Positions 21,806 to 33,019 of a DNA stretch of 64,000 nt are shown piece by piece (the stretch's first letter is position 1; each line of letters begins with the position of its first letter). The position numbers and the translations under genes are program-made. This DNA comes from Moringa oleifera. Lineage: Eukaryota > Streptophyta > Magnoliopsida > Brassicales > Moringaceae. The notes beneath the pieces were generated by a model that did not search any database, had not been told where the DNA came from, and saw nothing but the letters and a program-made list of their open reading frames with translations. The stretch covers positions 1 to 64,000 of the forward strand of contig JAJFZO010000064.1 in NCBI GenBank assembly GCA_021397835.1. Direction: 5' to 3'.

Positions 21806-23155
21806 AATTAGTGAAGTGAGAAATTTTTGTTGCTCCAAATGGGTAAGATGTTATTGGTCGATGTTTATGGCATAAGTGAAATTAATTTATATAAAGCAAT
21901 GAGATATTTAATCTCGTTGTCATGTCACATTAATTTCAATTACCATACATGTAACTACATCATCTTTATTGCAATTTCTAACAAGAGTTAAGTCATTAAT
22001 TACGATAAGAAAAAGAGAAAAGAAGTTACATTTTCTATATATTGTTAGGTAATTATGAATAAACTTAACAAATTAGAAAGAAAAAAAAAGAAGTTAGCCT
22101 AAAGAAAAGTAAATAACACTCGTATACTTATTTGCATGTATCTTATTTTTTCAAACTTATATATTTTTATGAGTGTTTAAAACTATAAGGTATAATTTGT
22201 TAATGATGTTTGAGTTTCATTTAATTTCGATTTGTTACCTGCCAAACTTTTAACATTTGATAATTGGGCATAAACTTTTATTCAGAATGATTGAAAGCTA
22301 ATTAAATTAAAGATAGTTGCTTATTTGAATCTTAAATAATCACATAATATTTTTCTTGTCAACTAAGAAGAAACTAGTATTCTTTTTATTTTTAACCATG
22401 ACATGCGAATGATACTAATTAAACTTTAAAAAGAGGATATTTCTAGCTGGAGAAAGATCTTATAATGATGACTAAGAAACGTAAGTGTTGAACTTGAAAT
22501 TGATTGCAAAAAAGAGGAAAGAGAAACCTTAGAATGCATAGAAAAAGTTATGAAATTGCTTTCAATTTTTTTTTTAGCCTTGGCTTTTTTGGTTTTGTAT
22601 TATTGCTCCTTTACTTTATTTCTTTAACATGGGTTTTGTCAGAAAGACAAAAACAAAGAAGAAATCATCTTGTATGCTTTCATGTGAAAAAAAAACATTT
22701 TAAGCTCGAAAAAAATTCACTTTGATTCTTCCTCATGTAAATCTCCAATTCATGCTAATGTCATTTAAATTATTCAGACAAATATATTATTTTAGTTCAA
22801 CTTAATCGATCAAGATTTATTTATTTAGGATATATTGAAGGTGGGATTTGTTTCGAGGTAGCAAGGTTAAGCCTGAATTTTTACGTGGTTGTTACCTTCC
22901 AATCTTTCTTGAATCTAACACCATTTAATAAACTACTTAGACACAAATTAGTCTGTGAAGTTCTCTTTATGAGCCAAAACATGAAAATTGCAATACCATC
23001 GGAAGACGTGATAGGCCAATTATAGATATGTTTCAAACTTGAAAAATCAAAATATTACATTATAAACATCAATGGATCAATGAAAAAATGATTACATATA
23101 TAATCCTTTAACCTTTAGATTCATAGAGGATTTCATGACAAAACCATTAATTCCA

Positions 23156-23512
23156 TCAAGCGAAAGGTGCTGGTGAAATAATAATCCAAGAACAATCATT
23201 CTAAACTTGTGTGATCTTTGATAATGTCATTAACTCTTTTCCCTTATACTTGGGGTTTTCCAGTTCTTGTTTTACGAGTGCTTCATGACAAACTTTGCCT
23301 TATGCAACCAGCTCATGACAAAATTTAAAGCTTATGCTACCTGCATTATAGATACCAAACTTGATCTCTACCACACAACTTAAGTCTAAGTTGTTCTTAA
23401 GACATTGTTATCTTTCTACAATGTTTTCCTATGCAAAGCCTTATGGAACTAAGGTCGTTATTATGACCAAAAGCATTAAGATCATAGTTGAGTAAATGTT
23501 GAAATTTGACAT
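23156..23512 (-). pseudogene. Array copy 12, degraded pseudogene
   Basis: The segment still aligns with the family, from the CATGATTAGTA region over the old ATG (23510-23512) to the CATCAAGCGAAAGG end. Several substitutions and stop codons remove any long frame. No functional product is expected. Confidence 0.75.
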
Positions 23513-23670
23513 GATTAGTAAGGTGAGAAATTATTATTGTTCCAAATGGGTGAGATGCTGTTGGCTGATGCTCATGTTATAAGTGAAATTAATTTAGATA
23601 CAGCAATGAGATATTTAATCTCGAAGCCGTGTCACATTAATTTCAATTACTAAACATGTAATTGCATCAT

Positions 23671-24225
23671 CTTTATTATAAGTTCCAACAACGTTCAAGT
23701 TAAGTCATTAATCATGATAAGTACAAAACAAAAAGAGAAAAGAAGTCACATTTTCTATATATTGTTATGTAATTATGAGCAAACCTAACAAATTAGAAAG
23801 GAAAATAAAAATTAGCCTAAAGAAAAGCAAAATCACACAAGTATACTTCTCTATATATATCTTATTTTTTCAAGCTTTTCAATTTTAATGAATGTTTAAA
23901 ACTATAAGGTATAATTTTTTAATGATGTTTGAGTTCCATTTAATTTTTATTGCAACTTCCAACAACATCCAAGTTATGTCATTAATTGCTATAAGTACAT
24001 AACAAAAAGAGAAAGGAAGATATATTTTCTAGGTATTGTTATGTAATTATGAACAAACTTAAAAACTTAAAAAGGAAAAAAACAAGTTAGCCTAAAGAAA
24101 AGTAAAATAACACAAGTATACTTATCTACACGCATCTTATTTTTTCAAACTTTTCAATTTTGAGGGTTTTTTAAAAATGTAAAGTATAATTTGTTAACGA
24201 TGTTTGAGTTTAATTTTGGTGTGTT
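23671..24225. repeat. Internal ~270-bp tandem duplication in the unit 12-13 spacer
   Basis: Two diverged direct copies lie at about 23671-23942 and 23943-24225. Both run from TTCCAACAAC, through GTCATTAAT and AGAAAAG/CTTATTTTTTCAA, to the GATGTTTGAGTT region. This duplication explains why the last unit is longer than 1.72 kb. Confidence 0.7.
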
Positions 24226-24989
24226 ACCTATTAAACTTCTAACATTTGATAATTGAGTACAAACTTCTATTTAGAGTGAGTGAAAGCCAATTAAAATAAA
24301 GATAGTTGATTATTAAATCTTAAACAATTAAATGATATTTTTTGTGGTTCAACTAAGAAGAAACTATTATTTTATTAATTTTTGATCATAACATGCAAAA
24401 TACTAATTAAATCTTTGAGATGAGGATGTTTATGGTTGGAGAAAGATCTTGCAATGATGATCGAGAAACAAAGTGTTAAAGTTGGGATTGAGTGCGAAAA
24501 AGAGGAAAAAGAAACCTTCGAATGCATAGAAAAAGTTATGAAATTGCTTGATTTTCTTTTTAATCTTGTTTATTTGGGTTTTATAGTGTTGCGATCTTTT
24601 ACTTTATTTCTTTAACATGGGTTTGTGAGAAAAAGAAATTGCATTGTACGCTTTCATATTAATGTCATTCAAATCATTCGGATGAATGGGTTATTTTTGT
24701 TCAACTTTGTCAATCTATATTTAATTATTTGGGACCTATTGAAAGTGGGATTTGTTCAGAGGGAGTGAGATTAAGCCTTAGGTGTTTACATGGTTGTTAT
24801 CCTCCAATCTTCCTTGAATCCAATCCAACAAAAATTGTTTTGCAAAGTTATCTTCATGAGCTAAGACATGAAAATTGCAATACAATTAAAAGACATGTAA
24901 TAAATCAATTGAGGATATGTTTCAAACTTGAAAAATAAAACATTATAAACTTCAATGAATCAATGAAAAGGTATCAATTGAATGTACAT

Positions 24990-25110
24990 TAATTCCAACA
25001 AACAAAAAGTGCTGGTGAAATAACCATCAAAAAAACAATCATGTCAAACTTGTGTAATCTTTGATAATATCCTTGATTCTTTTCTATTAAACTTGAGATT
25101 TTTCAAATGA
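24990..25110 (-). pseudogene. Array copy 13, 3' end fragment
   Basis: Only about 120 bp of the family 3' end is recognisable (plus-strand AATTCCAACAAACAAAAAG, GTGCTGGTGAAATAACC and the following Asp-Asp/Ser region). Similarity stops at about 25,105-25,110, where degenerate gypsy sequence begins. This is the right border of the array. Confidence 0.6.
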
Positions 25111-25829
25111 GAATAATTTACTGTGTTAATTTTATGATCAATTTTTATCATAAAACCCACAAGAACTCCTTAGACTCTGCACACTAGCTTTCTTTACAAT
25201 CGATCGATAGCATGACACAACAAAATCAACCAAGGCCTGGGTTTTAGCTATTCGAGGCTAGTACTCTATGTCGAACTTACTCAATTCCATCTATCCTCCA
25301 CTTAACCATTCTCCCCAACATGTCAGGCTTCTGTAAGATTTGTCTCAAAGATTGCTTAATAAAAATTACTATAGTGTAGGTGTGAAAGTATGGTCTGAGC
25401 TTTCTTGCTGCTGTCACTAACATGAAGGCCACCTTTTTGATCATTGGACACTGCATCTCAGCACCATGAAGAATGTTGCTTACATATAAATGGATCTCAA
25501 GATTCTTTGATCGATTTGGTCAATACTACTGCTACTGCCTCATTGAAAATTAACAAATAGATGCATAATTTCTCGATAGAATTGGGCTTTGCTCATAGTG
25601 GAGGTGATGCCAAATATGTCTTTAACTTGTCGAAAGTTCTTCAGCATGGTTCCATCTAGTGAAATTCTTTCATCCATCATAAAGCCTTGAAGAAATGTAG
25701 GCATTTACTAGTTATACAGACAACAAATCTACTCAAAGCTACCATCTTTCCATTTAGCCTCTACATATCCTTGACTAACCTAAGGTCTAGCATTTTCATA
25801 ATAGCCATTTTTTTTCTCTTTTTTTTTTT

Positions 25830-26475
25830 TTTTGTTAAGATTTGACTTAATTCCATGAAGTAGAGGAACTTCCCTAAAGCTAGCCTAAACACATATTTGT
25901 TAGGATTTAGCCTTATGTTGTACCCTTTTTATCACTGTGAATATTTATTCCAAGACTTTTGAGTAGCCTTCCTCTTCCTAGCTCTTGACTATCATGCGGT
26001 TTATGTAAGTTTCAACATTTTCACCAATTTGATCTTGAAAAATATGTGTCACTAGCATCTGATAAGTTTCCCTAACATTCTTCAAACTAAACTACATGAC
26101 CATAAAGCAAAAATTGCCAACATTTGTTATGAACGTCGTGTGCTCCTCATCCTCTAGGTCCATTTTGATCTGATTATATAGGAACAAATTAAATATGTCC
26201 ATAAAACTGAATATCTTCAATCCAGTAGTGTTATCCACTAACTGATCATTTCGAGGGAATGAAAAACTGTCCTTTAGACATGCCTTGGCTAGATTTATGA
26301 AGGTAACACACATGCATCATTTCCCGTTTGCCTTCTTGACTAAGACAATGTTAAAGAGCCATTCAGAATATACGACAGTCAAAATAACTTGGCCTTCTAA
26401 CAATTTACACACTTTAGTCTTTATAGCATCTTGTCGCTCCAAAGCAAAACCTCTTCTTTTGTTAAACTGATTGGC
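25830..26475 (-). pseudogene. Gypsy reverse transcriptase remnant
   Basis: The minus strand reads EWLFNIVLVKKANGK, then stop-CMCVTFINLAKACLKDSFSFPR and DQLVDNTTGLKIFSFMD. Further on come QIKMDLEDEEHTTFIT, FSLKNVRETYQMLV and a YINRM where active enzymes have Y-V-D-D-M. The catalytic Asp pair is lost and several stop codons are present, so the enzyme is dead. The word order matches plant Ty3/gypsy polyproteins of the Tat-like type. Confidence 0.88.
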
Positions 26476-26749
26476 TTATTGGGTCTACATTAAGCAAGTG
26501 GGCCATGACTTCTAAGCCGACACCTAACATATGAGCTACTATCTGGGTAGACTCATCAGAGCTAGAACATAAAGTCCACTAACCTTGTTCTAATATCTAT
26601 AAGAACCCTAGTCTGGACCTATTCTGACATGCTTTCTTGGGAGAACCTCAAACGTGTCTAACTCCTTAACTAAATGTCCCAAACAGACCCCTCTTTCCTC
26701 CTTAGCTTTACTTCATCGATTGAATACAATTACTTTTTCTGTAATCTCT

Positions 26750-27010
26750 GCTGATCAAGTCAATGTGGTCACGAAACACTACTAGGCCACTTACTGTCGA
26801 CCTCTGACTTCACCAACACCATGGAGGTCAAGAACTTCATGAGCAGGTTGGGAGCTCAATGTCACCACCTATAAGGCATTAAACAAGGTTGGCCTAAGAT
26901 CTCATTATATGCTAAAGGTGCTTCGACTACCAGAAACTCAGTCATGACACTTCCCTATTTAGAAGGCAATCCTATTATTAAAGGAAATGCAATGATGCCT
27001 TCCACAGACA
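26750..27010 (-). pseudogene. Gypsy protease-region remnant
   Basis: The minus strand contains VMTEFLVVEAPLAYNEILGQP, close to the conserved TEFLVV...YNAILGRP block that follows the retropepsin core in plant gypsy elements. The flanking frame is interrupted. Confidence 0.75.
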
Positions 27011-27689
27011 CCGTTTCTCCTCCAAACCCGATCAGACCAACATTTTGTGGCTCCACTTTTGCTTTTAACAACCTCATTTGAATGAAAGTTGGCTCGTACA
27101 AGACATTAGTAAGCTCTCATTGTCTACTAACCCTCTACAAATTTCAAAGTTGGTTATGACCACAATGATTACTAAGACATCGTCATAGGAGAGGTGCACT
27201 CTTTGTAGGTCTTACTCAAAAAAGGTGATTGACTACCCTTTTGGAAAGTTTTTACCTAACTCCAAGCTTCTCTAGCACATGTTTTTCTCATTATGCTCTT
27301 GGATTACTTAGTAGTAGATTCATCCATGATGAACCACCACTAGGCCATCTAGGATTAGGGCTTCAACTAGGGTTCTTTGACTAAGTGCATCTACTCAAGG
27401 GCGCATTCATACATCGGATGAAGAGTTGCTAACATGAACGGCTAGGGAGGAGGAGGTGAAAACTATTCTTTTCCTTACACCTTGGCTCAAATGTCCTTTC
27501 TAAACTAAACATTCAATTTCTTCTTACACTTGTTTGCCCATCTCGCTATGGTGTCCAAAGTTCTAATGAAAATGATAGTATTGTGAACAATCTCTTATAG
27601 TCATCGATGTGGTCATCCTCCTCGACTTCTTGAGACCCTAGTGCAAGAGATGTGAAATCCGGTTATCAATCATTAGCCTATCGGGAACA

Positions 27690-28267
27690 AAGGTGACCAC
27701 GATTTTGTTCAAATTGGTGAATTGAATCATAACTTTTAATTTTTGAATTGAACCAGAAATGATATAAACAGTTTTAATTTTGAACCGTAACCAAAACTAT
27801 TTTAAAACTAATTTGGTTATAGTTCATGTAAATTTTGAACCAGAACCGAAACTCAGCCTAAAACCGACGGTTTCGATTCATTTTTTAATTAAATTAATTT
27901 ATAAAATATTAAAATTTTTAATTTTAAAAATTATTAAAAATTAATGTTAAAAATTTTAAAATTAATTTTAATTTTAAAATATATATTTTAATAAAAATAT
28001 GATTATTTTTATTTTTTACTTTTATTAAAAATTTATAATTAAAATACAAACCGAATCTGAACCTAAACCATTTATGAACTGAAACTGAACTTGAACTTGA
28101 ACTGCTTATAAATTGAGACCTGAACCGAAACTTGAATCGCTTTTAAATTGAAGCTTAACCGGAACCACAACTTAACAGTTCAGGTTTCGGTTCATCTTAA
28201 CCATGAACCTTGAGCCGACGGTTCGGAACCGAAATCGAATCGAATTCAAATCATGGTGGTCACCCTT
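27690..28267. mobile_element. hAT-like non-autonomous element nested in the gypsy gag region
   Basis: About 578 bp, AT-rich, no gene. Imperfect inverted ends read AAGGTGACCACGATTTT on the left and, from the other side, AAGGGTGACCACCATGATTT. The interior has many AACCGAA and GGTTC-type words, including a palindromic GAACCGACGGTTC-like core. No clear 8-bp target duplication was found, so assignment to hAT rests on end sequence and motif style only. Confidence 0.55.
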
Positions 28268-28429
28268 AAACAAGAGGCACCAACTTATCTAAGTGATTCC
28301 TTATGTTCATCCTTCTTCTTCAATCGTTCATCTCGTTTCTTCTACCAAGTGACGAACCTCTTGCCTTTCTATTTCTCTTCCTCCTATCTTCATTTTTATA
28401 TGTATTTTTTAGCTTCAATAAATAGCTTT

Positions 28430-28870
28430 ACCATATTATAGATAGCTTCATTGCACAAGAATTCAAAGAAATGAACCTGTTGTAGCTCTTCCAATGGTAG
28501 CTAGCGTTACTAAGTCCTATAATTGTTCCACCTAAAAGGCATCGCGATCAAACTAGGTAACATAGTTTCTAAGGGACTTTTTCAAGTCTTGCTCACCATT
28601 ATCATTTGATCTTGACGTTTTTTACTTCATTTACTACTAAGGAAATGGGCTAGGAATAATCAAGAGTATTCTAGGAAATTGTTAATTAATGTTCTATGGA
28701 TGCAACAAGGTGTACTAATCATGAGTCACGCCAACCAAGTTTGTCAAGATGACCTTGCATGAAGTTGCATCCAATGCCTTGTAAGCTAACATTATGTTAT
28801 GATATCTGTCTAAATGATCCTTAGGATTCTCATTCTTGATATAGAGCTTGAGTTACAAAATCCTTAGGCA
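28430..28870 (-). pseudogene. Gypsy gag remnant
   Basis: The minus strand reads NPKDHLDRYHNIMLAYKALD, followed further on by QDLKKSLRNYVT and FDRDAF. This matches the retrotransposon gag pattern (DPxDHLxxY ... LRxYVxRF) with several stops. Confidence 0.75.
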
Positions 28871-29399
28871 TGTCGAAACTGGTTTATTTAGAATTGCTAG
28901 TGTGAACGGTGGATAAGGGATGTAGTCATCATCATCCTTTTCTTTTTACATTTTTTCAACTCTTTTGAGTTCTTCATTTAGGCGATCGACTCTATTCTAG
29001 AGTCCTTTAGTTTTCACATTTCTGGAATGGAAACACCTATAGTTGGCTCTCATTAAAAGACCCTTTCGTGATGAAGCCCCTAACTCTCTTTCTTTAGATG
29101 AATGAGAGTCTCCATCAGGTAATAAGTTATTTACTATGATATGAATTTTATGCTCTTGAATGACTTATATATAACTTTTCTTTCTTTCTTTTTTTTGGGC
29201 AAACCACATGTTCTAAGAAAGAGAAATTTTGAAAAAGTAATAGTGGCGGTTGAAAAAATACTTCTTGGCTCCTCTTTTAAGAAAGAGAAAATGGTAGCAT
29301 TATTTCTTTAAAAAGCAAGATCCTAACAAAATGCTCCACTTAAGGTGGTGACTTTTGTAAACCTCTTTTCTTACTAGGAGCTTACAACTGTCACCATTT

Positions 29400-30100
29400 T
29401 TTTCCTAGCCTTGGACATTAAGAAAACCATCCATGAAGTAGTTTTACCAACTTTTATTTCATTTGCACTTTCAAACAGGGAAAGGATGCATTTGGAAAAG
29501 ATGTCCAACATCCTTGCTGAGCTAAAACTCATCTCTTTATGCTTGGACAATACATGTTTTCCATTCTTCATTGCTTATTTGCAAATTCTTCTGGTTACAA
29601 GCTGTCCAGAACTCTGCCTTTATAGTAGAGGAATACAAGATTCAGAGTCAAGCTAAATCTGTATTCCAAGAGGCTGAGAGGGCTCTCGAGGAAGCCTAGA
29701 AGAGAAGAGCTAAATTGACAAGTAGAGTCTCCTCTATTCAAAAAATAAGCAGATTATGAAATCTTTATACTGGAAGCAGAAATGGAGAAAATGAAGGTAG
29801 ACTTTAGTTTCCAGTAAGAGAAACTAAAGAAGGATTATTTAGAGCAGTTGTCTGCCAAGGAGGAGGTTATAGTAGCTTTCAAGGATAGTGAGGAGATAAA
29901 CAAAATTATCTTGAAAGAGTGTGCAAAACACTTCTATGAGTGAGAAAGGACATTAAGGCCAAGATGTTGAAGGAGTATCCCTATCTCAACCTTGGTTTCA
30001 TCACCACTGCCCCAAGCTGACCCTCTACTTTCAAGTTACTCCTACTATCATTAACCCTATAAAGAGTCCTATCTTCATTTCCTTAGACTCTGAATTAAAT
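29400..30100 (+). pseudogene. Coding-like remnant, possibly from a retroelement gag-type protein
   Basis: Plus-strand frames give a Glu/Lys/Ala-rich, coiled-coil-like stretch (VFQEAERALEEA, then EMEKMKVDFSFQ, then a KDYLEQLSAKEE region). A segment resembling CAKHFYE-stop-ERTL follows. Several stops and frame changes interrupt it. I do not recognise the family securely; a plant gypsy-type or host coiled-coil origin are both possible. Confidence 0.35.
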
Positions 30101-31020
30101 CTTAAAGAACTAAATAGTAAGACTATTGACACTGAAGACAAGACTAATTAAATATGTATTTTCCTTTCATTTTGATTTAATCACCCTTATGGGAATAAAA
30201 TGGACTCCTTTTATAACTTTTATTCATTCTCTTCTCTTGAACACCATTATAAGATGAAAGAACCATTAATAATCTTAAAATCTTTAAGTTTCATCACAAC
30301 AGACCCTTAAGTTTGCGATAGAATCTAAAAATAAATAAATCTAAGCAAGTAAGTAAGGTCTCCCTATAACTAATGTCAAAAACATTAACTGAGAGGGTAG
30401 AGTCTGCTTTTACCAAATATAAGACTTTGGCATCTATATTTTCATTTAGAAGGGAAGAGTATTTAAAATATATTAGGAAGGTGTTCAGATATTTTTCTTG
30501 ACTTCGAATGGAGATTTTTATACCTTATCAGTCATTTCCCAACTTGCAACATGCTTTTCCTTAGTCTTCTTTATGAATTCAAAGGTCTGCCTACTTTCAA
30601 GTAAACTCTTCCCACCTTTAGGTAGACCTTCCTTATAGTGAGTCTTAAAGATTGCGAGATGAGAATCTTGACACTCTACTTTCCAAATCTAGGAGGTCAC
30701 TTACCAAATTCTTCCTTTCATGTCCAATTTCTCCCTTAATCGACCCCATTTGAAGAGCATTCTTTAAGAGTGACATTGTTATTCTTTAGATTGTATGATA
30801 ACAGTAGTAACTCTAGCTCTTGTGATTTCAGTGAAGGCAAAATTTGAGTATTGGTGGCTGATGTTTAATAATCATTAGTTTTTGCTAATGTTCCTCTTTA
30901 TCTTTCAGCACATGGAGGCTTACCTGTAAGTTTTGCACAATAGGCATGCCACATTGTCTCGTAACCATGTACTAACATGTTATCTTAGTGAACTCGTATT
31001 CATTTGTGAGTTAGACAGCT
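30100..31020. other. Intergenic stretch with no recognised content
   Basis: AT-rich DNA with only short random frames. No gene, repeat border or element end was recognised. Confidence 0.5.
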
Positions 31021-31024
31021 TATG

Positions 31025-31325
31025 AATTAGATTTAAATATAGTGACCTGATATGTGTGATTAGTAACATATTTATTATGTGAAATGACTTATTGGTGAAC
31101 TATAGTGACTTAATAGTTTCTAAGGTGCTTAGTGACTTAATATACATGATTAGTAACATATTTCTTATTCCTAATGACTTATTAGTGAACCTTAGTGACT
31201 TAATAGTTTTTAGAGTGCTTAGTGGCTTTATTCACAGTAATTTAATTTGCATACTTAGTAACGTATGTATCAACCATAATGAGTTAGCAATTGGGCAATC
31301 TGTTTTGCATAAAATGTGATGACAT
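31025..31325. repeat. Array of AGTGACTTA-type motifs, left flank of the Mutator remnant
   Basis: Irregularly spaced words AGTGACTTAATA, AATGACTTATT and TTAGTAACATAT repeat through 300 bp. Similar or complementary words (TAAGTCACTAT, ATAGTTCATATTAAGTCATT) recur at 32380-32640 and 35540-35900, on the far side of the transposase remnant. They may be decayed subterminal repeats of a Mutator-like element. Confidence 0.5.
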
Positions 31326-31339
31326 TTTTTATTATAATA

Positions 31340-31860
31340 GGCATTACCAAAAACTGCATACGAATCATTTCACCTAGCAAAAAGCTCACTTGGTCCACCT
31401 AAAAGAGTAGACCTCTCTAAATGTAATTGGATTAAAATGACAAGTTGGGTAAATGGGACTCAAATAGTTAATCAAAAGGCTTGGCATGAAGTCGACAAGG
31501 TATGCATAGCATGTAAAGTTGTGTTTCAGATTAATGTTACTTAGACACTCAGTCTAATTAGTTTACTCATTATGTAGTTGTTGATCCCATACAATGTTGG
31601 TGCTTATCTTTGGTTGTTATACATAGTTGATATAACCAAATGTCCATCATTTTTTACGATTCATATCAAAAGAATGGGACCCCATGCACCCACCAGTTAG
31701 CTTCGTTGAGCTACATCCGATGGATACTACCTAGTATAATGCAGACTGTTAGGCATTTTGATTGACAAGGTGATCCTGGCCCACTTGATGGAAACATTTC
31801 TTACGAATTCATCCCTAAGAAAAAGCATCCATAACAAAAGAATAAGCTAGATTCCCTTAA
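31340..31860 (+). pseudogene. Possible Ulp1-like cysteine protease remnant
   Basis: The plus strand gives LLIPYNVGAYLWLLYIVDIT, reminiscent of the IPxNVxxxHWxLxVID block of Ulp1-type (C48) proteases, which some plant Mutator-like elements carry. The catalytic His is not preserved (Tyr-Leu-Trp in its place). Stop codons follow. The similarity is short. Confidence 0.25.
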
Positions 31861-32379
31861 ACTCTTAATGGTTCATTATGTTTCATTGTTGTGACTATGA
31901 TAGTTTAACATCAATTTTTCTTTATTTTTACAATCACTATGGAATATTCTATTTAAACTTCATGCAATTGTTCATGGAAAGACTCCCACTAGATTTTGCT
32001 AAGAGAAAGACATGATATTGATCTAGAAATTAATCATAATAGCTTTATTTGCAAATTCAAAAGATATTAAGAATAGTAATAAGAATGTTGTTTAGCTGAT
32101 TATGCAAAGATGTGAACAATTGATTAGTTTCACAGTTTTTTTTTTTTATTTTATAGACAACATATGTTGGTAGAACTAATTTTCAAATATTATGGACGAG
32201 TAGGGAACAAATATTACAATTAGTTTGGATGTAATTTTTTTGACTTCATAATTCAGACTTAGCTTGAATGTAACATATAGATAAATGCAGAATGTCACTT
32301 TTTTTTTATGAAATTCTTTTACAGCAATTGTTAACCAAGTAGTCACTTAATACTATACAATTGCTTAAATTTGTTAGTA

Positions 32380-32640
32380 TTAACCATGAATAGTTCTTTG
32401 GGCTAACTCATAATGATATTAATAGCAATGAAATCACTATGGTACTATCATATATCACTATAATATGTACAAAAGTTACTTTAACGATACAATAAGTCAC
32501 TATACCATTTGTTAATATTATTAATCACTAAAGTCATTACGATACTATTATATATCATTATGATACGAACTAAAGTCATTTTGACAATGCAATATGTCAT
32601 TATGATACTTCTAGAATAAATCCATTAAAACATGAGAATT
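32380..32640. repeat. AT-rich motif array (TAAGTCACTAT / CATTATGATACTA)
   Basis: Degenerate repeats of ATCACTATAATA, AAGTCATT and TATGATAC-type words fill about 260 bp. They resemble the arrays at 31025-31325 and 35540-35900. Confidence 0.45.
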
Positions 32641-33019
32641 TTCATTACTTTCACACCATAATGCCAATCCAAAAAATAATGTTAGTTGCCAACAACTATT
32701 TTGACAAGTATACAAATAAGGTTACTTTAATCAATCCAAAAAATAAGATCAACCTGATGCATCCAAAAAAAAAAGTCACCCAATCAAAAGCCAACTATAG
32801 GCCATTCTCATCAATCAAAAAAATAATATCATAATAAAAAGGCAACCTATGGATCTTACATGGTCTGTTTTTGTATCACATGTAATGGACATGGTAAGCT
32901 TAGGCATGTCTACCGATTATGACTACTAGCACCACAATTACAACATTTCTACAATAAGAATATGGAACCAAGAAGTGGTGCAATGGTTGATGTCATGAAT
33001 TCAATTAATTGTGGATCCA

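Larger units (their letters stand above)
1..25110 (-). repeat. Tandem array of ~1.72-kb units, each with one small secreted-protein gene
   Basis: About 13 head-to-tail units can be aligned by eye. Ancestral stop codons lie at 19, 1732, 3453, 5171, 6891, 8612, 10333, 12054, 17989, 19703, 21449, 23156 and about 24990. Spacing is 1718-1721 bp for units 2-8, about 1715 bp for unit 8 to 9 once the hAT insertion is removed, and about 1710-1840 bp at the right end. Each unit contains the gene, a TATA-type promoter and a long AT-rich spacer. Units 3-7 differ by only scattered SNPs and by the length of a TTA/T tract (for example near 4589, 8024 and 9748). Units 1 and 9-13 are clearly more diverged. 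The array starts before or at the left window edge, so its true copy number is unknown. Confidence 0.95.
25110..29100 (-). mobile_element. Degenerate Ty3/gypsy retrotransposon, internal region
   Basis: Conceptual minus-strand translation across many stops and frameshifts gives the gypsy order from high to low coordinates: gag, protease, reverse transcriptase, RNase H-linked region. The last is visible at 25205-25290 as ELSKFDIEY ... ALVDFVVSC-like words. No intact LTRs were found. It abuts the end of the small-protein array at about 25110, and a hAT-like non-autonomous element is nested inside at 27690-28267. Confidence 0.85.

Noticed and set aside
1..25110. The regular 1.72-kb periodicity as a CRISPR array or satellite DNA.
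   Set aside because: Units are gene-sized, contain promoters and selected coding sequence, and there is no spacer-repeat architecture.
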